Source: Humisphaera borealis
GTDB lineage: Bacteria; Planctomycetota; Phycisphaerae; Tepidisphaerales; Tepidisphaeraceae
NCBI RefSeq assembly: GCF_015169395.1
Contig: NZ_CP063458.1
Span: forward strand, 3,534,001-3,598,000
Length of the DNA stretch: 64,000 nt
Reading direction: 5' to 3'
Numbering within the stretch: position 1 is the first letter of the stretch; each line of letters begins with the position of its first letter. Below, piece after piece: positions 36,262 through 44,722 of this stretch. The notes beneath the pieces are model-generated. The model was not told the DNA's origin. It saw nothing but the letters and a program-made list of their open reading frames with translations, and did no database searches. The translations under genes were made by a program, and so were the position numbers.

Positions 36262-37848
36262 ATGATGATGATGAATTTCGGGATGGTTTTCCTGATGACG
36301 ATGCTGATGGGCGGCGTCAGCGATGTGCTGGACGTGATCCCGTCCGACGAATACTGGCGGATCAAGAACGTCCAGGTCTCCGAAGCATCGCTGCTGGAGG
36401 AACTGGCCCCGCCGCCGGCGGCGGGCGATATCTCGAAACTGGTCGATGATCTGGGCGAGGGCGATGCGAAGGTTCGCGATGCCGCCGCCGCGAAGATCCG
36501 CGCCATGGGTGCGGGTGTCATTCCGCAGCTTCAGAAGGCGACCGAGGCGGACAATCCCGAGACCGCCGCCCGGGCGCGAAAGCTGATCGCCGACATCCAG
36601 AACGGCGGCAAAGCCCAGCAGGTGCGAAAGCTGATGGCGATCCGCACCGCCGGCGAGAAGAAGTTGAAGGGGCTGCTCCCCCGGCTGACGGAACTGACGC
36701 AAAGCAAGGAGATGTTCATCGCCGACTACGCCGCGGCGGCCGTCGCGGCGATCGAAGGCAAGCCATACACCCGCTCTGCCGTCGCGAACGGGGACAGCGC
36801 CTGGAAGATGCCGGCCGACGTGCGGGCCGTCATGCACCTGTCGATTCGCGGCCAACGCGTCGCAACGATGGACGACCTCAAGAACCTTCCCAACTTTAAC
36901 ATGATGTTCGGCAACCAGAAGAAGGACCCCGAACAGGTGAAGCAGGCGCTCGACCAGATGATGCGGAAGATCGTCGAGATCGCCGACCAGGCCGGCAACA
37001 TCCGCATCGAAGGCGTGACAATGGGCCTGAGCGGCGACATTGGCAATAAGGTCGGCTATGTGGTGCTCATGATCGACGGACAGTACGACCGCGTCGCGGT
37101 CGCCAATCTGCTTGCGTCGCTGTCCGGCGGAAAGGGGCGGGCGGTCGGCGGAATTGACGTCATCGACCTGGAGCGCGAGTTCTCGCTCATGTTCCCCAGC
37201 GATCGGCAGCTGGTGCTGGTCGGCGGACCGAACGAAGCCCCCAAGCCACTGGAGGCGATCGCCGACGCGTTCAAGGGAAACCAGTCGCCATTGAAGCAGT
37301 CGCCGGAAATGGTCAAGTTGCTGGCGACGGTCGACATGAAGCAACCGGTCTGGGGTGCGATGCACGTCACCAACACCTACCGGCAGGCACCCCTTTTTGC
37401 CGGGCTCGATACGCTGACACTCTCCGGGACCAATGAAGCCAACGTGATGAAGTTCCGCTTCGACGCCAGCGGCAACGAGGCCGGCGTTCGCGAAGCCGTC
37501 GGCATGGTCAATAACGGCATCGGTCAGATGAAAGGGATGTTCCAGCAGCTGAAGCAGATGCCCGCCGAAGAAATGGGCGGCATGAAGGAGTTGATGGAGA
37601 CGGGCGTCAAGTTGGTAGAGAGCCTCAAGGTCAATATCGATGCGACGGATGCGAAGAAGGCGTCGATGTCGGGCGAGCTCGATGCGCCACCGCAGTCATT
37701 GATGGCAACGACCTTCGGCATTTTCTTCAGCGCCCGCCAAGTGGGCGGACCTCAGGAGCAGGTCGCGCCTCCCGTTGTGGAGCGCGCCGAGGCCGAAGCC
37801 CCGCGACCCGTGCCGCCGGCACCGGTGCCGGCACCCGCACCGAGGTGA
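36262..37848 (+). CDS. Hypothetical protein with HEAT-like N-terminal region
   Basis: A 528-residue protein. AAGGAG (36249-36254) supports the ATG at 36262 in a run of Met codons. A hydrophobic N-terminus (MMMMNFGMVFLMTMLMGG) could be a signal or anchor. Residues about 55-125 resemble HEAT/armadillo helices (ISKLVDDLGEGDAKVRDAAAAKIRAMG). The central part has two alpha-beta repeats that resemble each other loosely (VRAVMHLSIRG..., WGAMHVTNTYR...). A Pro/Ala tail ends the protein. I do not recognise a family; it may be an extracytoplasmic scaffold. It is divergent from the WecA-like gene. Confidence 0.72.
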   Translation: MMMMNFGMVFLMTMLMGGVSDVLDVIPSDEYWRIKNVQVSEASLLEELAPPPAAGDISKLVDDLGEGDAKVRDAAAAKIRAMGAGVIPQLQKATEADNPETAARARKLIADIQNGGKAQQVRKLMAIRTAGEKKLKGLLPRLTELTQSKEMFIADYAAAAVAAIEGKPYTRSAVANGDSAWKMPADVRAVMHLSIRGQRVATMDDLKNLPNFNMMFGNQKKDPEQVKQALDQMMRKIVEIADQAGNIRIEGVTMGLSGDIGNKVGYVVLMIDGQYDRVAVANLLASLSGGKGRAVGGIDVIDLEREFSLMFPSDRQLVLVGGPNEAPKPLEAIADAFKGNQSPLKQSPEMVKLLATVDMKQPVWGAMHVTNTYRQAPLFAGLDTLTLSGTNEANVMKFRFDASGNEAGVREAVGMVNNGIGQMKGMFQQLKQMPAEEMGGMKELMETGVKLVESLKVNIDATDAKKASMSGELDAPPQSLMATTFGIFFSARQVGGPQEQVAPPVVERAEAEAPRPVPPAPVPAPAPR

Positions 37849-37902
37849 GAGCGTCGCCCGGCCGCACATTCCTTGAAGCGAAGCTGGACCCGATCTCAGG
37901 TC

Positions 37903-37989
37903 GGTGTAGCGGCCGTGTTGTGGTGCGGGCTTCAGCCTGCAACCGAATGTGCACGCTGAAGCCCGCACCACAAATGCGCCCCCTACACC
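37903..37989. repeat. Nested inverted repeat between convergent genes
   Basis: A perfect 19-bp inner arm pair, TTGTGGTGCGGGCTTCAGC (37918-37936) with 37955-37973, sits inside an outer pair GGTGTAG/CTACACC (37903-37909, 37983-37989). It lies in the convergent gap between the HEAT-like and carboxypeptidase genes. Confidence 0.8.
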
Positions 37990-38004
37990 CTCGTGAGGAC
38001 CACG

Positions 38005-39231
38005 TTAGTCCTTCTTGTCCAGGTACGCCGCGATCGCCGCGCCGAGCTGACCGCCGACGGTTTTGTAGCCTTGAATGTTGCTGTTGGGCGTGTTCCAGCT
38101 CGTCTCAAGCGTCAGGGCGACGACGCCGGGGTGGGTGTTGGCACCGACCCAGTTTTTGCTGATCGCCCGCCAGTTTTTGTCATACGCCGGGCCCGACGGC
38201 CGGGTCTTCGGATCCAGGGCCATCGGCCCGGTGATCTGCTTCACTGACTCGGCCACGAACCGATTCAGGTTGGCTTTGCCGAGATCGCTGAGCTGATCCT
38301 GCTCGCTGACGAAAAAGAACGGTTTAAGGTCGTTGGCGGCAGGGTTGTGCAGATCAACGAACAGGTCGAAGGTGCCGGCCTTGTCGAGCGTGCGGATGAT
38401 CGCCTGCGCCGCGGCGACGGCGGGGAAGACCGGCTTGTCGGTCCAGTCGCGGTTGTGATCGTGGGGGTCCTGGTTCTTGCCGCCGGCACCGATCGCGACA
38501 TTGTCGATGTCCATGATGGGGACGAAATAGACGATCGTTCGCTTCCGCAACGCGACGGCGGCCGGGGCATCGGAGACCAGGAAATCCGCAAAGCCTCGCC
38601 CCACCCAGCTGCCGCCCGATTCCCACGCATGCTGCCTGGCACAAACGAACAGGCCGCGTGATCTTGCCCCATCAGTGGACGCCGGCGGCGTCAACCGCAC
38701 GGCGGGTGTGCTACGGCCTTCGTTGCTTTTGCACAGCTCGAACACCTCGGCCTTCACGCCGTCGCGCCCGTCGACCTTCGATGCGATCTCCTTCACCAGT
38801 GCGGCGGCGTCGTCGGGCGTGAACGGCGGCCCCCACGCGAACAGCGCCTCGGGCGCGTCAATCTTCTGGCGATACGTGATGTTCGTTTTGGTCCGTTCCC
38901 CCTTGCCGGTTTGCAGCCAGCTCTTCCCGCCGTCGATGCTGTACGCCGCGTGGTCCGGTGTTGCCCAGGGCGGCGGACCGACGGTCAGGGTGATTGTTTC
39001 GCCGGGCGCGATTCCCGCGACTTTCACGAACCACCAGCAGCTCCATCCCCGCCCCTTGTGGGGGGTCGGCTCCAGGCGGATCGCTCGTGTCGCCCGGTCG
39101 ATCTCCTGCACCCTGCCTGAGCCGCTGGGAAAGTCGATCGAGATGGACAGATCGGCGGCGAGAGCGTGAGTCGGACCGCCGAGAAGGGCCGCGAAGACGA
39201 TCATCCACGACGCTCTGACAAACGTTTTCAT
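38005..39231 (-). CDS. Secreted M14-family zinc carboxypeptidase-like protein
   Basis: A 408-residue protein with a signal peptide (MKTFVRASWMIVFAALLGGPTHALA). An N-terminal beta-rich domain (about 25-140) precedes an M14-like domain: RGLFVCARQHAWESGGSWVGRGF (HxxE zinc pair, here H and E in ARQHAWESG), IMDIDNVAIGAGGKNQDPHDHNRDW, VDLHNPAAND (third zinc His) and TLETSWNTPN (late catalytic Glu). The layout is that of cytosolic-carboxypeptidase-like bacterial M14 enzymes. It may trim peptides or peptidoglycan stems outside the cell. ATG 39231 precedes the signal peptide. Confidence 0.85.
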   Translation of the reverse strand: MKTFVRASWMIVFAALLGGPTHALAADLSISIDFPSGSGRVQEIDRATRAIRLEPTPHKGRGWSCWWFVKVAGIAPGETITLTVGPPPWATPDHAAYSIDGGKSWLQTGKGERTKTNITYRQKIDAPEALFAWGPPFTPDDAAALVKEIASKVDGRDGVKAEVFELCKSNEGRSTPAVRLTPPASTDGARSRGLFVCARQHAWESGGSWVGRGFADFLVSDAPAAVALRKRTIVYFVPIMDIDNVAIGAGGKNQDPHDHNRDWTDKPVFPAVAAAQAIIRTLDKAGTFDLFVDLHNPAANDLKPFFFVSEQDQLSDLGKANLNRFVAESVKQITGPMALDPKTRPSGPAYDKNWRAISKNWVGANTHPGVVALTLETSWNTPNSNIQGYKTVGGQLGAAIAAYLDKKD

Positions 39232-39275
39232 AATCAGCCCTCGCCGCAAAATAGCCGATCGTGATTCTCGCCCTC

Positions 39276-39331
39276 GGACCGCCGAGCGCTTGCTCGGCAT
39301 GTCGAAGAGCCGAGCAGGCGCTCGGCGGTCC
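39276..39331. repeat. Inverted repeat, GCCGAGCGCTTGCTCGGC family
   Basis: 23-bp arms at 39276-39298 and 39309-39331 match at 22 of 23 positions. The loop ends TCGAAGA and runs into GCCGAGC exactly as in the 23090-23160 element, pointing to one superfamily with different stem cores. Confidence 0.8.
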
Positions 39332-39366
39332 CAGGCTCCGAACGGGCGCGAATCGAGGACGCCCGG

Positions 39367-40035
39367 TTAACCCGCGTTCTGCATTCGGGCCCGATGCGGC
39401 TCGATCAATTGCGTCCGCACGAGGTGCTCCACATCGTGAACGCCTTCGACTGCGACAAAGCCGATCACCTTCCTGTTTGATGTCCGATGCCCCTCGGAAT
39501 CGAACGACTCGGAGTAGCCTTCACGGAAGATCAGGTCGCCGGCGCCGTTACCGCGTTCGATTCGGGTCATCGCCGTCAGGTCGCCGGGACCGAAACTGCG
39601 GATTTCGACGCCGCCCCACGCGCGGCCCTGGCAGACGATTGCCCGGCGATCGGTAACGGCGTAGATGCTCCGCCGGGCCGCCCGCCGCATCCAGATTGGC
39701 GAGGTGACCAAGCCCATTCCGACGGCGAAAAAGGGCAAACCGAACAGCGGAAAACAGCTGAAGATACGGCCGATCCCGAACCCTTCGTGGACCGGTCCGT
39801 GATCCGAAAACCAGAGCATGCCCGCCGCCCCGCCGATCCAGAACAGTGAAAAGCCGGTGAACACCAGCCCGAAGAGCATCATCGGCCAGGCCGAACGCGC
39901 GTAGAGTGCCGGAATCGGCTGCGCCGCCCAGAGCAGGCGTTCGCCCGTCTGCAACTCGGCGTTGATCCGGTTGCGCACGTCGGGGTCGAGCACCGGCATC
40001 ATCGGTGACCGTGGCGAGATCGGGGACATGCTCAT
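39367..40035 (-). CDS. Hypothetical membrane protein with bacterial PH-like domain
   Basis: A 222-residue protein. An N-terminal cytoplasmic stretch (RNRINAELQTGERLLWAAQP) is followed by two hydrophobic segments (about 50-75 and 90-115). A soluble domain beginning IYAVTDRRAIVCQGRAWGGVEIRSFGPGDL is typical of membrane-linked bacterial PH domains (the YxxTDxRxI signature). Two close Met codons at the N-terminus leave the exact start open. Function unknown. It is downstream of rpsD but separated from it by a strong terminator. Confidence 0.78.
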   Translation of the reverse strand: MSMSPISPRSPMMPVLDPDVRNRINAELQTGERLLWAAQPIPALYARSAWPMMLFGLVFTGFSLFWIGGAAGMLWFSDHGPVHEGFGIGRIFSCFPLFGLPFFAVGMGLVTSPIWMRRAARRSIYAVTDRRAIVCQGRAWGGVEIRSFGPGDLTAMTRIERGNGAGDLIFREGYSESFDSEGHRTSNRKVIGFVAVEGVHDVEHLVRTQLIEPHRARMQNAG

Positions 40036-40054
40036 GGCAGCAGTTTACAAAAGG

Positions 40055-40090
40055 AAACGAGCCCGTGGATGAGAATCCACGGGCCCGTTT
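40055..40090 (-). terminator. Intrinsic terminator of rpsD
   Basis: A 16-bp stem with one mismatch (40055-40070 with 40075-40090) and a GAGA loop (plus-strand). On the minus strand it is followed by TTTCCTTTTG. It starts 50 bp after the rpsD stop. Confidence 0.85.
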
Positions 40091-40139
40091 GGAATGCTGT
40101 TTGCGCTCGCCGCATTGCGGCGGGTTCCTGCACACCCGA

Positions 40140-40736
40140 TCAGCGGTAGAATTCGATGATCAGGTTCATGTTCACTTCGAACGGCACGTCTTCGGCCGTC
40201 GGCAGGGCATTGATCTTGCCGGTGAGCTGGCCGGGGTTCCAGTCGAGCCAGTTGGGGATCTGGTGGCCAACGACCTGTTCCATCGTCTCGCGGATGACCT
40301 TGTGGGTGCTTTCGCGGAAGGTGATGGTGTCGCCGGGCTTCACGAATGCGCTGGGGATGTCGCACTTGTGGCCGTTGATCAGCACGTGGCCATGGGCAAC
40401 GAGCTGGCGGGTCTGCCAGATGGTGCGGCCGACGCCGAGGCGGCGGCAGACGTTGTCGAGACGGGTCTCGAGCAACTGCATCATCGTGTTACCGGTGTTA
40501 CCCTTGCTCTTCTTGGCGATCGAGAAGAACCGGCGGAACTGCTTTTCGAGCATGCCGTAGTGGAAGCGGAGCTTCTGCTTCTCGACCAGGCGAACGCCGT
40601 ATTCCGTGCTGCGACGGCCGCGGTAGCCGTGCATGCCCGGAAGGGTGAGTTCGCGGCCTGTGTGCTTGGGGATGTCGGCAATGGGAACGCCGACGCGACG
40701 GGAGAGACGGACCTTCGGTCCAGTGTAACGGCCCAT
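40140..40736 (-). CDS. rpsD: 30S ribosomal protein S4
   Basis: A 198-residue primary 16S rRNA-binding protein. It begins MGRYTGPKVRLSRRVGVPI, with REKQKLRFHYGMLEKQFRRFF-type sequence (here VEKQKLRFHYG) and the S4 RNA-binding domain LETRLDNVCRRLGVGRTIWQTRQLVAHGHVLINGHKCDIPS. The N-terminal zinc-finger cysteines of some S4 proteins are absent (zinc-independent form). It is monocistronic here, away from the rpoA/rpsK cluster, with its own terminator. Confidence 0.97.
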   Translation of the reverse strand: MGRYTGPKVRLSRRVGVPIADIPKHTGRELTLPGMHGYRGRRSTEYGVRLVEKQKLRFHYGMLEKQFRRFFSIAKKSKGNTGNTMMQLLETRLDNVCRRLGVGRTIWQTRQLVAHGHVLINGHKCDIPSAFVKPGDTITFRESTHKVIRETMEQVVGHQIPNWLDWNPGQLTGKINALPTAEDVPFEVNMNLIIEFYR

Positions 40737-40954
40737 GGGGCTTTCGACTTTCTACCGGCGCAAAGGAGCACCGGCTCAGGACAGGCGCTGCGGCCGTATT
40801 CGTTGGCGGAATGCCGACGGCCGTCTGACGCGCTCTTCCTGGCGGGCATGGTCTTGAGGCATGCACGCCGGGGTTCGCCGAGGACGCTTTTGGCGACCTT
40901 TGGCGGGCCGAGCAGTATATCTGGGAGAGGCTATCTAGCAAGGCAGAACGGGCA

Positions 40955-41064
40955 TTGATTGAAAAACGCAAAACGTGCAATGAAAAATGCAAAACGGGAA
41001 TGAGGCGCGGATCGCTTCATCACAGTTTGCGTTTTTCATTCCATGTTTTGCGTTTTTCGTTCAA
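40955..41064. repeat. AT-rich inverted repeat, ACGCAAAAC/AAAAATGCAAAAC family (copy 1)
   Basis: About 49-bp arms (40955-41003 and 41016-41064) match at roughly 41 positions. The left arm shares AACGCAAAAC..GCAAT.AAAAATGC with the element at 48157-48245. It is much more AT-rich than the surroundings. It accounts for most of the 347-bp gap between rpsD and the oxidoreductase gene; the rest presumably holds the rpsD promoter. Confidence 0.8.
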
Positions 41065-41083
41065 TTCCCACGCATCCTAAGAC

Positions 41084-42109
41084 TTACACCCCCTGCGGCA
41101 TTCCCGTCTCGATACTCTTCTTCTCGGCCTCCACGATCTTCAATCCCGCCACCGCGTCTTCGGCAGTGACGACGGTGGGCTTGGTGCCGTTGCGGACACA
41201 TTCCAGGAAGTACGTCAGCTCGCCGGCATAGCCGTCGCGGCCGGTTGTTTCGATCGTCTCGGCCTTGCCGTCCTTGAACAGTTGCAGGGTCGGCTTGCGG
41301 CCGATGTCGAAATCGGCCGTCGCCTTTTCGAAATTTACCAGGTACTGCATCCGGAAGCCGAAGCCGTCGGTCTGCGTCCAGCCACCCTCGGCGGCGATGA
41401 TCGCCCCTGCCGCAGGGCCGGTTTCGTAGCGGTACTGCGCGGCGACATGGTCCAGCTCGCCCGTCGGGCCGGTGTAGCCGTTGGCATAGACCGTGGTCGG
41501 CGTACCGAACAGGCTGTAGATGAAATCCACGTCGTGGATGTGCAGGTCGACAATCCCGCCGCCGGACAGCTTGCCGTTGCGGAACCAACCCTGGGGCACG
41601 ACACCGAGCCGACGGAAAACCGCGCTCTTCACCTTGCCATAGGTTTCGTTCTTGATCGTATCGCGCAGCCAGATCCATTCGGCCCAGAACCGCATGCACA
41701 TCGCGGGCATGAACAGCCCCTTGGCGCCCGCGGCGGCGTCGGCAATCTGCCGGGCTTCGGCGCTGGTCAGCGCCATCGGCTTCTCGCAGACGACATGCTT
41801 CCCGGCGTTCAATGCCGCCGTGACGATGTCCACATGCGCCGGCGTGGGCAGGCAGACGTCAACCACCTGCAGGTTCGGGTTGGCCAGGAAATCGGCGACG
41901 CTGGTGTACCCCTTGATGCGGTCCATCGGCAGCCGCTGGGTACCGGCGCCGGCGATGTTGCCCCACCCGCCGGACAGATCCCCCGCGGCCCGCCGGGGAT
42001 CGCTGTCGCAGACCGCCATGACCTTTGCTTCGGGGATCTTGGCGTAGGTGTCGTAGTGCATGCGGCCCATGAAGCCGAGACCGATGATGCCGATGTTGGT
42101 GATGTTCAT
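41084..42109 (-). CDS. Gfo/Idh/MocA family NAD(P)-dependent oxidoreductase
   Basis: A 341-residue two-domain enzyme. The N-terminal Rossmann fold has IGIIGLGFMGRMHYDTYAKI (GxGxxG) and the family's EKP signature (HVVCEKPMALTSAEA), in which Lys assists hydride transfer. The C-terminal alpha/beta domain has GGGIVDLHIHDVDFIYSLFG (the GGGxxxDxGxHxxD-like catalytic stretch). It oxidises or reduces sugars or cyclitols; the substrate is unknown. It is divergent from cstA, with a 191-bp shared control region. Confidence 0.88.
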   Translation of the reverse strand: MNITNIGIIGLGFMGRMHYDTYAKIPEAKVMAVCDSDPRRAAGDLSGGWGNIAGAGTQRLPMDRIKGYTSVADFLANPNLQVVDVCLPTPAHVDIVTAALNAGKHVVCEKPMALTSAEARQIADAAAGAKGLFMPAMCMRFWAEWIWLRDTIKNETYGKVKSAVFRRLGVVPQGWFRNGKLSGGGIVDLHIHDVDFIYSLFGTPTTVYANGYTGPTGELDHVAAQYRYETGPAAGAIIAAEGGWTQTDGFGFRMQYLVNFEKATADFDIGRKPTLQLFKDGKAETIETTGRDGYAGELTYFLECVRNGTKPTVVTAEDAVAGLKIVEAEKKSIETGMPQGV

Positions 42110-42300
42110 TGGATTGCGTCGTTCGGGAACCAGTCGTTGAAGATGTCCGTAGGCGTTTTCGCTGTGGTCTGCGAGAATCTAATGATAACCGACATTCAAT
42201 GCACGCCGACAGGCGATCCCGGTATTGTTATGATGCCCGTCCCCAGTCCCGGTGCACTGCGGCGGAAACTTGAACAGATAGCGGCCCTCGGAGACCCCAG

Positions 42301-44448
42301 ATGACGGCAATGCCGGTCCTGCTCGTGATTCTCAGCCTCATGGCGATCGCTTATCGCTACTACAGCGCGTTCCTGGCGGCGAAGGTCGCCGCGCTGGACG
42401 ACAGCCGGGTTACGCCCGCCGAGCGGTTTAACGACGGGCAGAACTTCCATCCGACCAACAAGTGGGTGCTGTTCGGCCATCATTTTGCCGCCATCAGCGG
42501 CGCGGGGCCGCTCATCGGCCCGGTGCTGGCCGCCCAGTTCGGCTATATGCCGGGGCTGGTCTGGATTGTGGTCGGTGTGTGCCTGGCGGGCGCGGCGCAG
42601 GACTTCATGGTCCTTGCGATGAGCACCCGGCGTAACGGCCGCAGCCTCGCACAGATCGCTTACACCGACCTCGGCAAGGTCGCCGGGACGGCAGCCACGG
42701 CGGCGATCCTGTTCATCCTCATTATCGCGCTCGGCGGCCTGGGCAAAGTAGTCGTCAAGGCGCTGGGCGGCGAAGAAGTGAAGTACGGCGGCAGCACGCT
42801 CATCCTGCCTGCGGCGACAGTGCTGGATAACGCAGGCGAAACAGACGGCCAGTACTCGTACATGGTGCCGGCCGGTTCGAGCCTCAAATGGTCGGGCGGC
42901 ACGATGGTCGTCAAGGAAAAGTATGTGATCGCCAGCGCAAAACCGCTGGCCGTCGCCGCCGATCAGTCGGTGTTGTTGCCCGCTGATGCCGTCCGCAAAG
43001 TGCCCGGCTCGGCATGGGGCACCTTCACGATCGCTGCGACCATCCCCATCGCGCTTTTCGTCGGCCTTTACATGTACAAGCTGCGGCCGGGCCGGGTGGT
43101 TGAGGCGTCGCTCATCGGCGGCGCGATGACCATCGGCGCCACCGTCGCCGGCCACTGGGTCGCCAATCATGAGATCGGCCAGTACTTCAACCTCAGTGCG
43201 TCTGGCGTGACCTGGTCGATGGCGATCTACGGCTTCGTCGCCGCGGTGCTGCCGGTCTGGGTGCTGCTCGCCCCGCGCGATTACCTTTCGAGCTTTCTGA
43301 AGATCGGCACGATCGCACTGCTGGTCGTCGGCGTGCTCGTGGCCAACCCCAAGCTCGAAGCACCCGCGTTAAACCACACGTTCCTCAGCGGCGGGCCGAT
43401 CGTGAAGGGCACGATCTTCCCCTTCCTGTTCATCACGATCATGTGCGGGGCGATCAGCGGCTTCCACGCCCTGGTTTCCAGCGGCACCACGCCGAAGATG
43501 GTGCAGAAGGAAAGCCAGACGCGGATGATCGGCTACGGCGCGATGCTGATCGAGGGCCTGGTCGCCGTCATCGCACTGATCGCCGCCGCTTCGCTGTCGT
43601 CGAGCGACTACTACGCGATGAACACCGAGCTGTCGGAAGTGCCCAAGTACCACGACCGCATTCTGCAGGTGGGCGGCGCGCACGGCGTAGAAGAGATCGG
43701 CCGGTACGAAGAGCTGACGCAGGAGGCACTCCGCGGCCGCACAGGCGGCGCTGTGACGCTGGCTGTCGGCATGGCTCATATTTTCGAGCAGGCCACAAAG
43801 GCCTTCGGCACAGCAAGCCAGCACGTGCTCGACGACTTGTGGAAGTACTGGTTCCACTTCGCGATCATGTTCGAGGCGTTGTTCATATTGACGACGATCG
43901 ACGCCGGCACACGCATCGGCAGGTTCCTCGTCCAGGAAGCGCTCGGCAAGGTCAGTCCGAAACTCGGACTGTCCGGCGGCTGGCTGTCGGGGTTCCTCGC
44001 GACGGGCCTGGTGGTCTGCGGCTGGGCCTGGTTCCTGCAGTCGGACAGCTTCTCGGTCATCTGGAAAATGTTCGGCATCGCCAATCAGGTGCTGGCGGTG
44101 ATCGCGCTCAGCGTGATTACTGCCTGGCTCGCGAACGAAGGGCGGGTCAAGTACATCTGGGTCAGCGTGATCCCCATGTTGGTCATCATCATCACCACGA
44201 CCTCGTCCGGCGCGGTCATGCTGAGCCAGTTGTTCACCGGCATTCACACGCAGATCAACAACCCGCCGGCCGATGACCGGGTCAAGCTGATCCTGACCTA
44301 TTCGTTCCAGGCACTTTTGATTCTTGCGATGCTCGGGTGCGCCGCGACCGTGGTGATCAGCAGCCTGCGGCGCGTCATGCGAGTCCGGGCCGGTGAAAAG
44401 TTCGTCATCGAGGTTCCCGGCGACACACCGGCCGGTGTGGCACACTGA
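42301..44448 (+). CDS. cstA: Carbon starvation protein CstA family peptide/pyruvate transporter
   Basis: A 715-residue protein with about 16 spans. Signatures are RFNDGQNFHPTNKWVLFGHHFAAISGAGPLIGPVLAAQFG at the N-terminus, PRDYLSSFLK, IMCGAISGFHALVSSGTTPK and FMFEALFILTTIDAGTRIGRF-like sequence near the end. CstA proteins import peptides or pyruvate during carbon limitation. A hydrophilic insertion at about residues 158-237 separates early spans and is not in the classical protein. No obvious CRP-type site was identified upstream. Confidence 0.93.
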   Translation: MTAMPVLLVILSLMAIAYRYYSAFLAAKVAALDDSRVTPAERFNDGQNFHPTNKWVLFGHHFAAISGAGPLIGPVLAAQFGYMPGLVWIVVGVCLAGAAQDFMVLAMSTRRNGRSLAQIAYTDLGKVAGTAATAAILFILIIALGGLGKVVVKALGGEEVKYGGSTLILPAATVLDNAGETDGQYSYMVPAGSSLKWSGGTMVVKEKYVIASAKPLAVAADQSVLLPADAVRKVPGSAWGTFTIAATIPIALFVGLYMYKLRPGRVVEASLIGGAMTIGATVAGHWVANHEIGQYFNLSASGVTWSMAIYGFVAAVLPVWVLLAPRDYLSSFLKIGTIALLVVGVLVANPKLEAPALNHTFLSGGPIVKGTIFPFLFITIMCGAISGFHALVSSGTTPKMVQKESQTRMIGYGAMLIEGLVAVIALIAAASLSSSDYYAMNTELSEVPKYHDRILQVGGAHGVEEIGRYEELTQEALRGRTGGAVTLAVGMAHIFEQATKAFGTASQHVLDDLWKYWFHFAIMFEALFILTTIDAGTRIGRFLVQEALGKVSPKLGLSGGWLSGFLATGLVVCGWAWFLQSDSFSVIWKMFGIANQVLAVIALSVITAWLANEGRVKYIWVSVIPMLVIIITTTSSGAVMLSQLFTGIHTQINNPPADDRVKLILTYSFQALLILAMLGCAATVVISSLRRVMRVRAGEKFVIEVPGDTPAGVAH

Positions 44449-44722
44449 TACGTTCGCGAAGTCTGATTCCGAGCGTGAGAGATGCCAGAAACGGAAGTTC
44501 CCCTGTAGCCGCTCCCGCGCGAAGATGGCGAGGCGTTCGGTAGTAACTTCCGCCGCATGGCATCCGGACGGAGGCTCCGGACAACGACATGGAAACGCGA
44601 GCTCTGGGACTGATCTTGTCTCCGTGAACTCCCTTGTTCTGCGTTGAACGCCCTGTTCTCCGTGGCGAATCACTCGGGCTCGCTTCGTAAGCAATCCGTC
44701 AGTCCCGACCAGTCGGTTCTCA

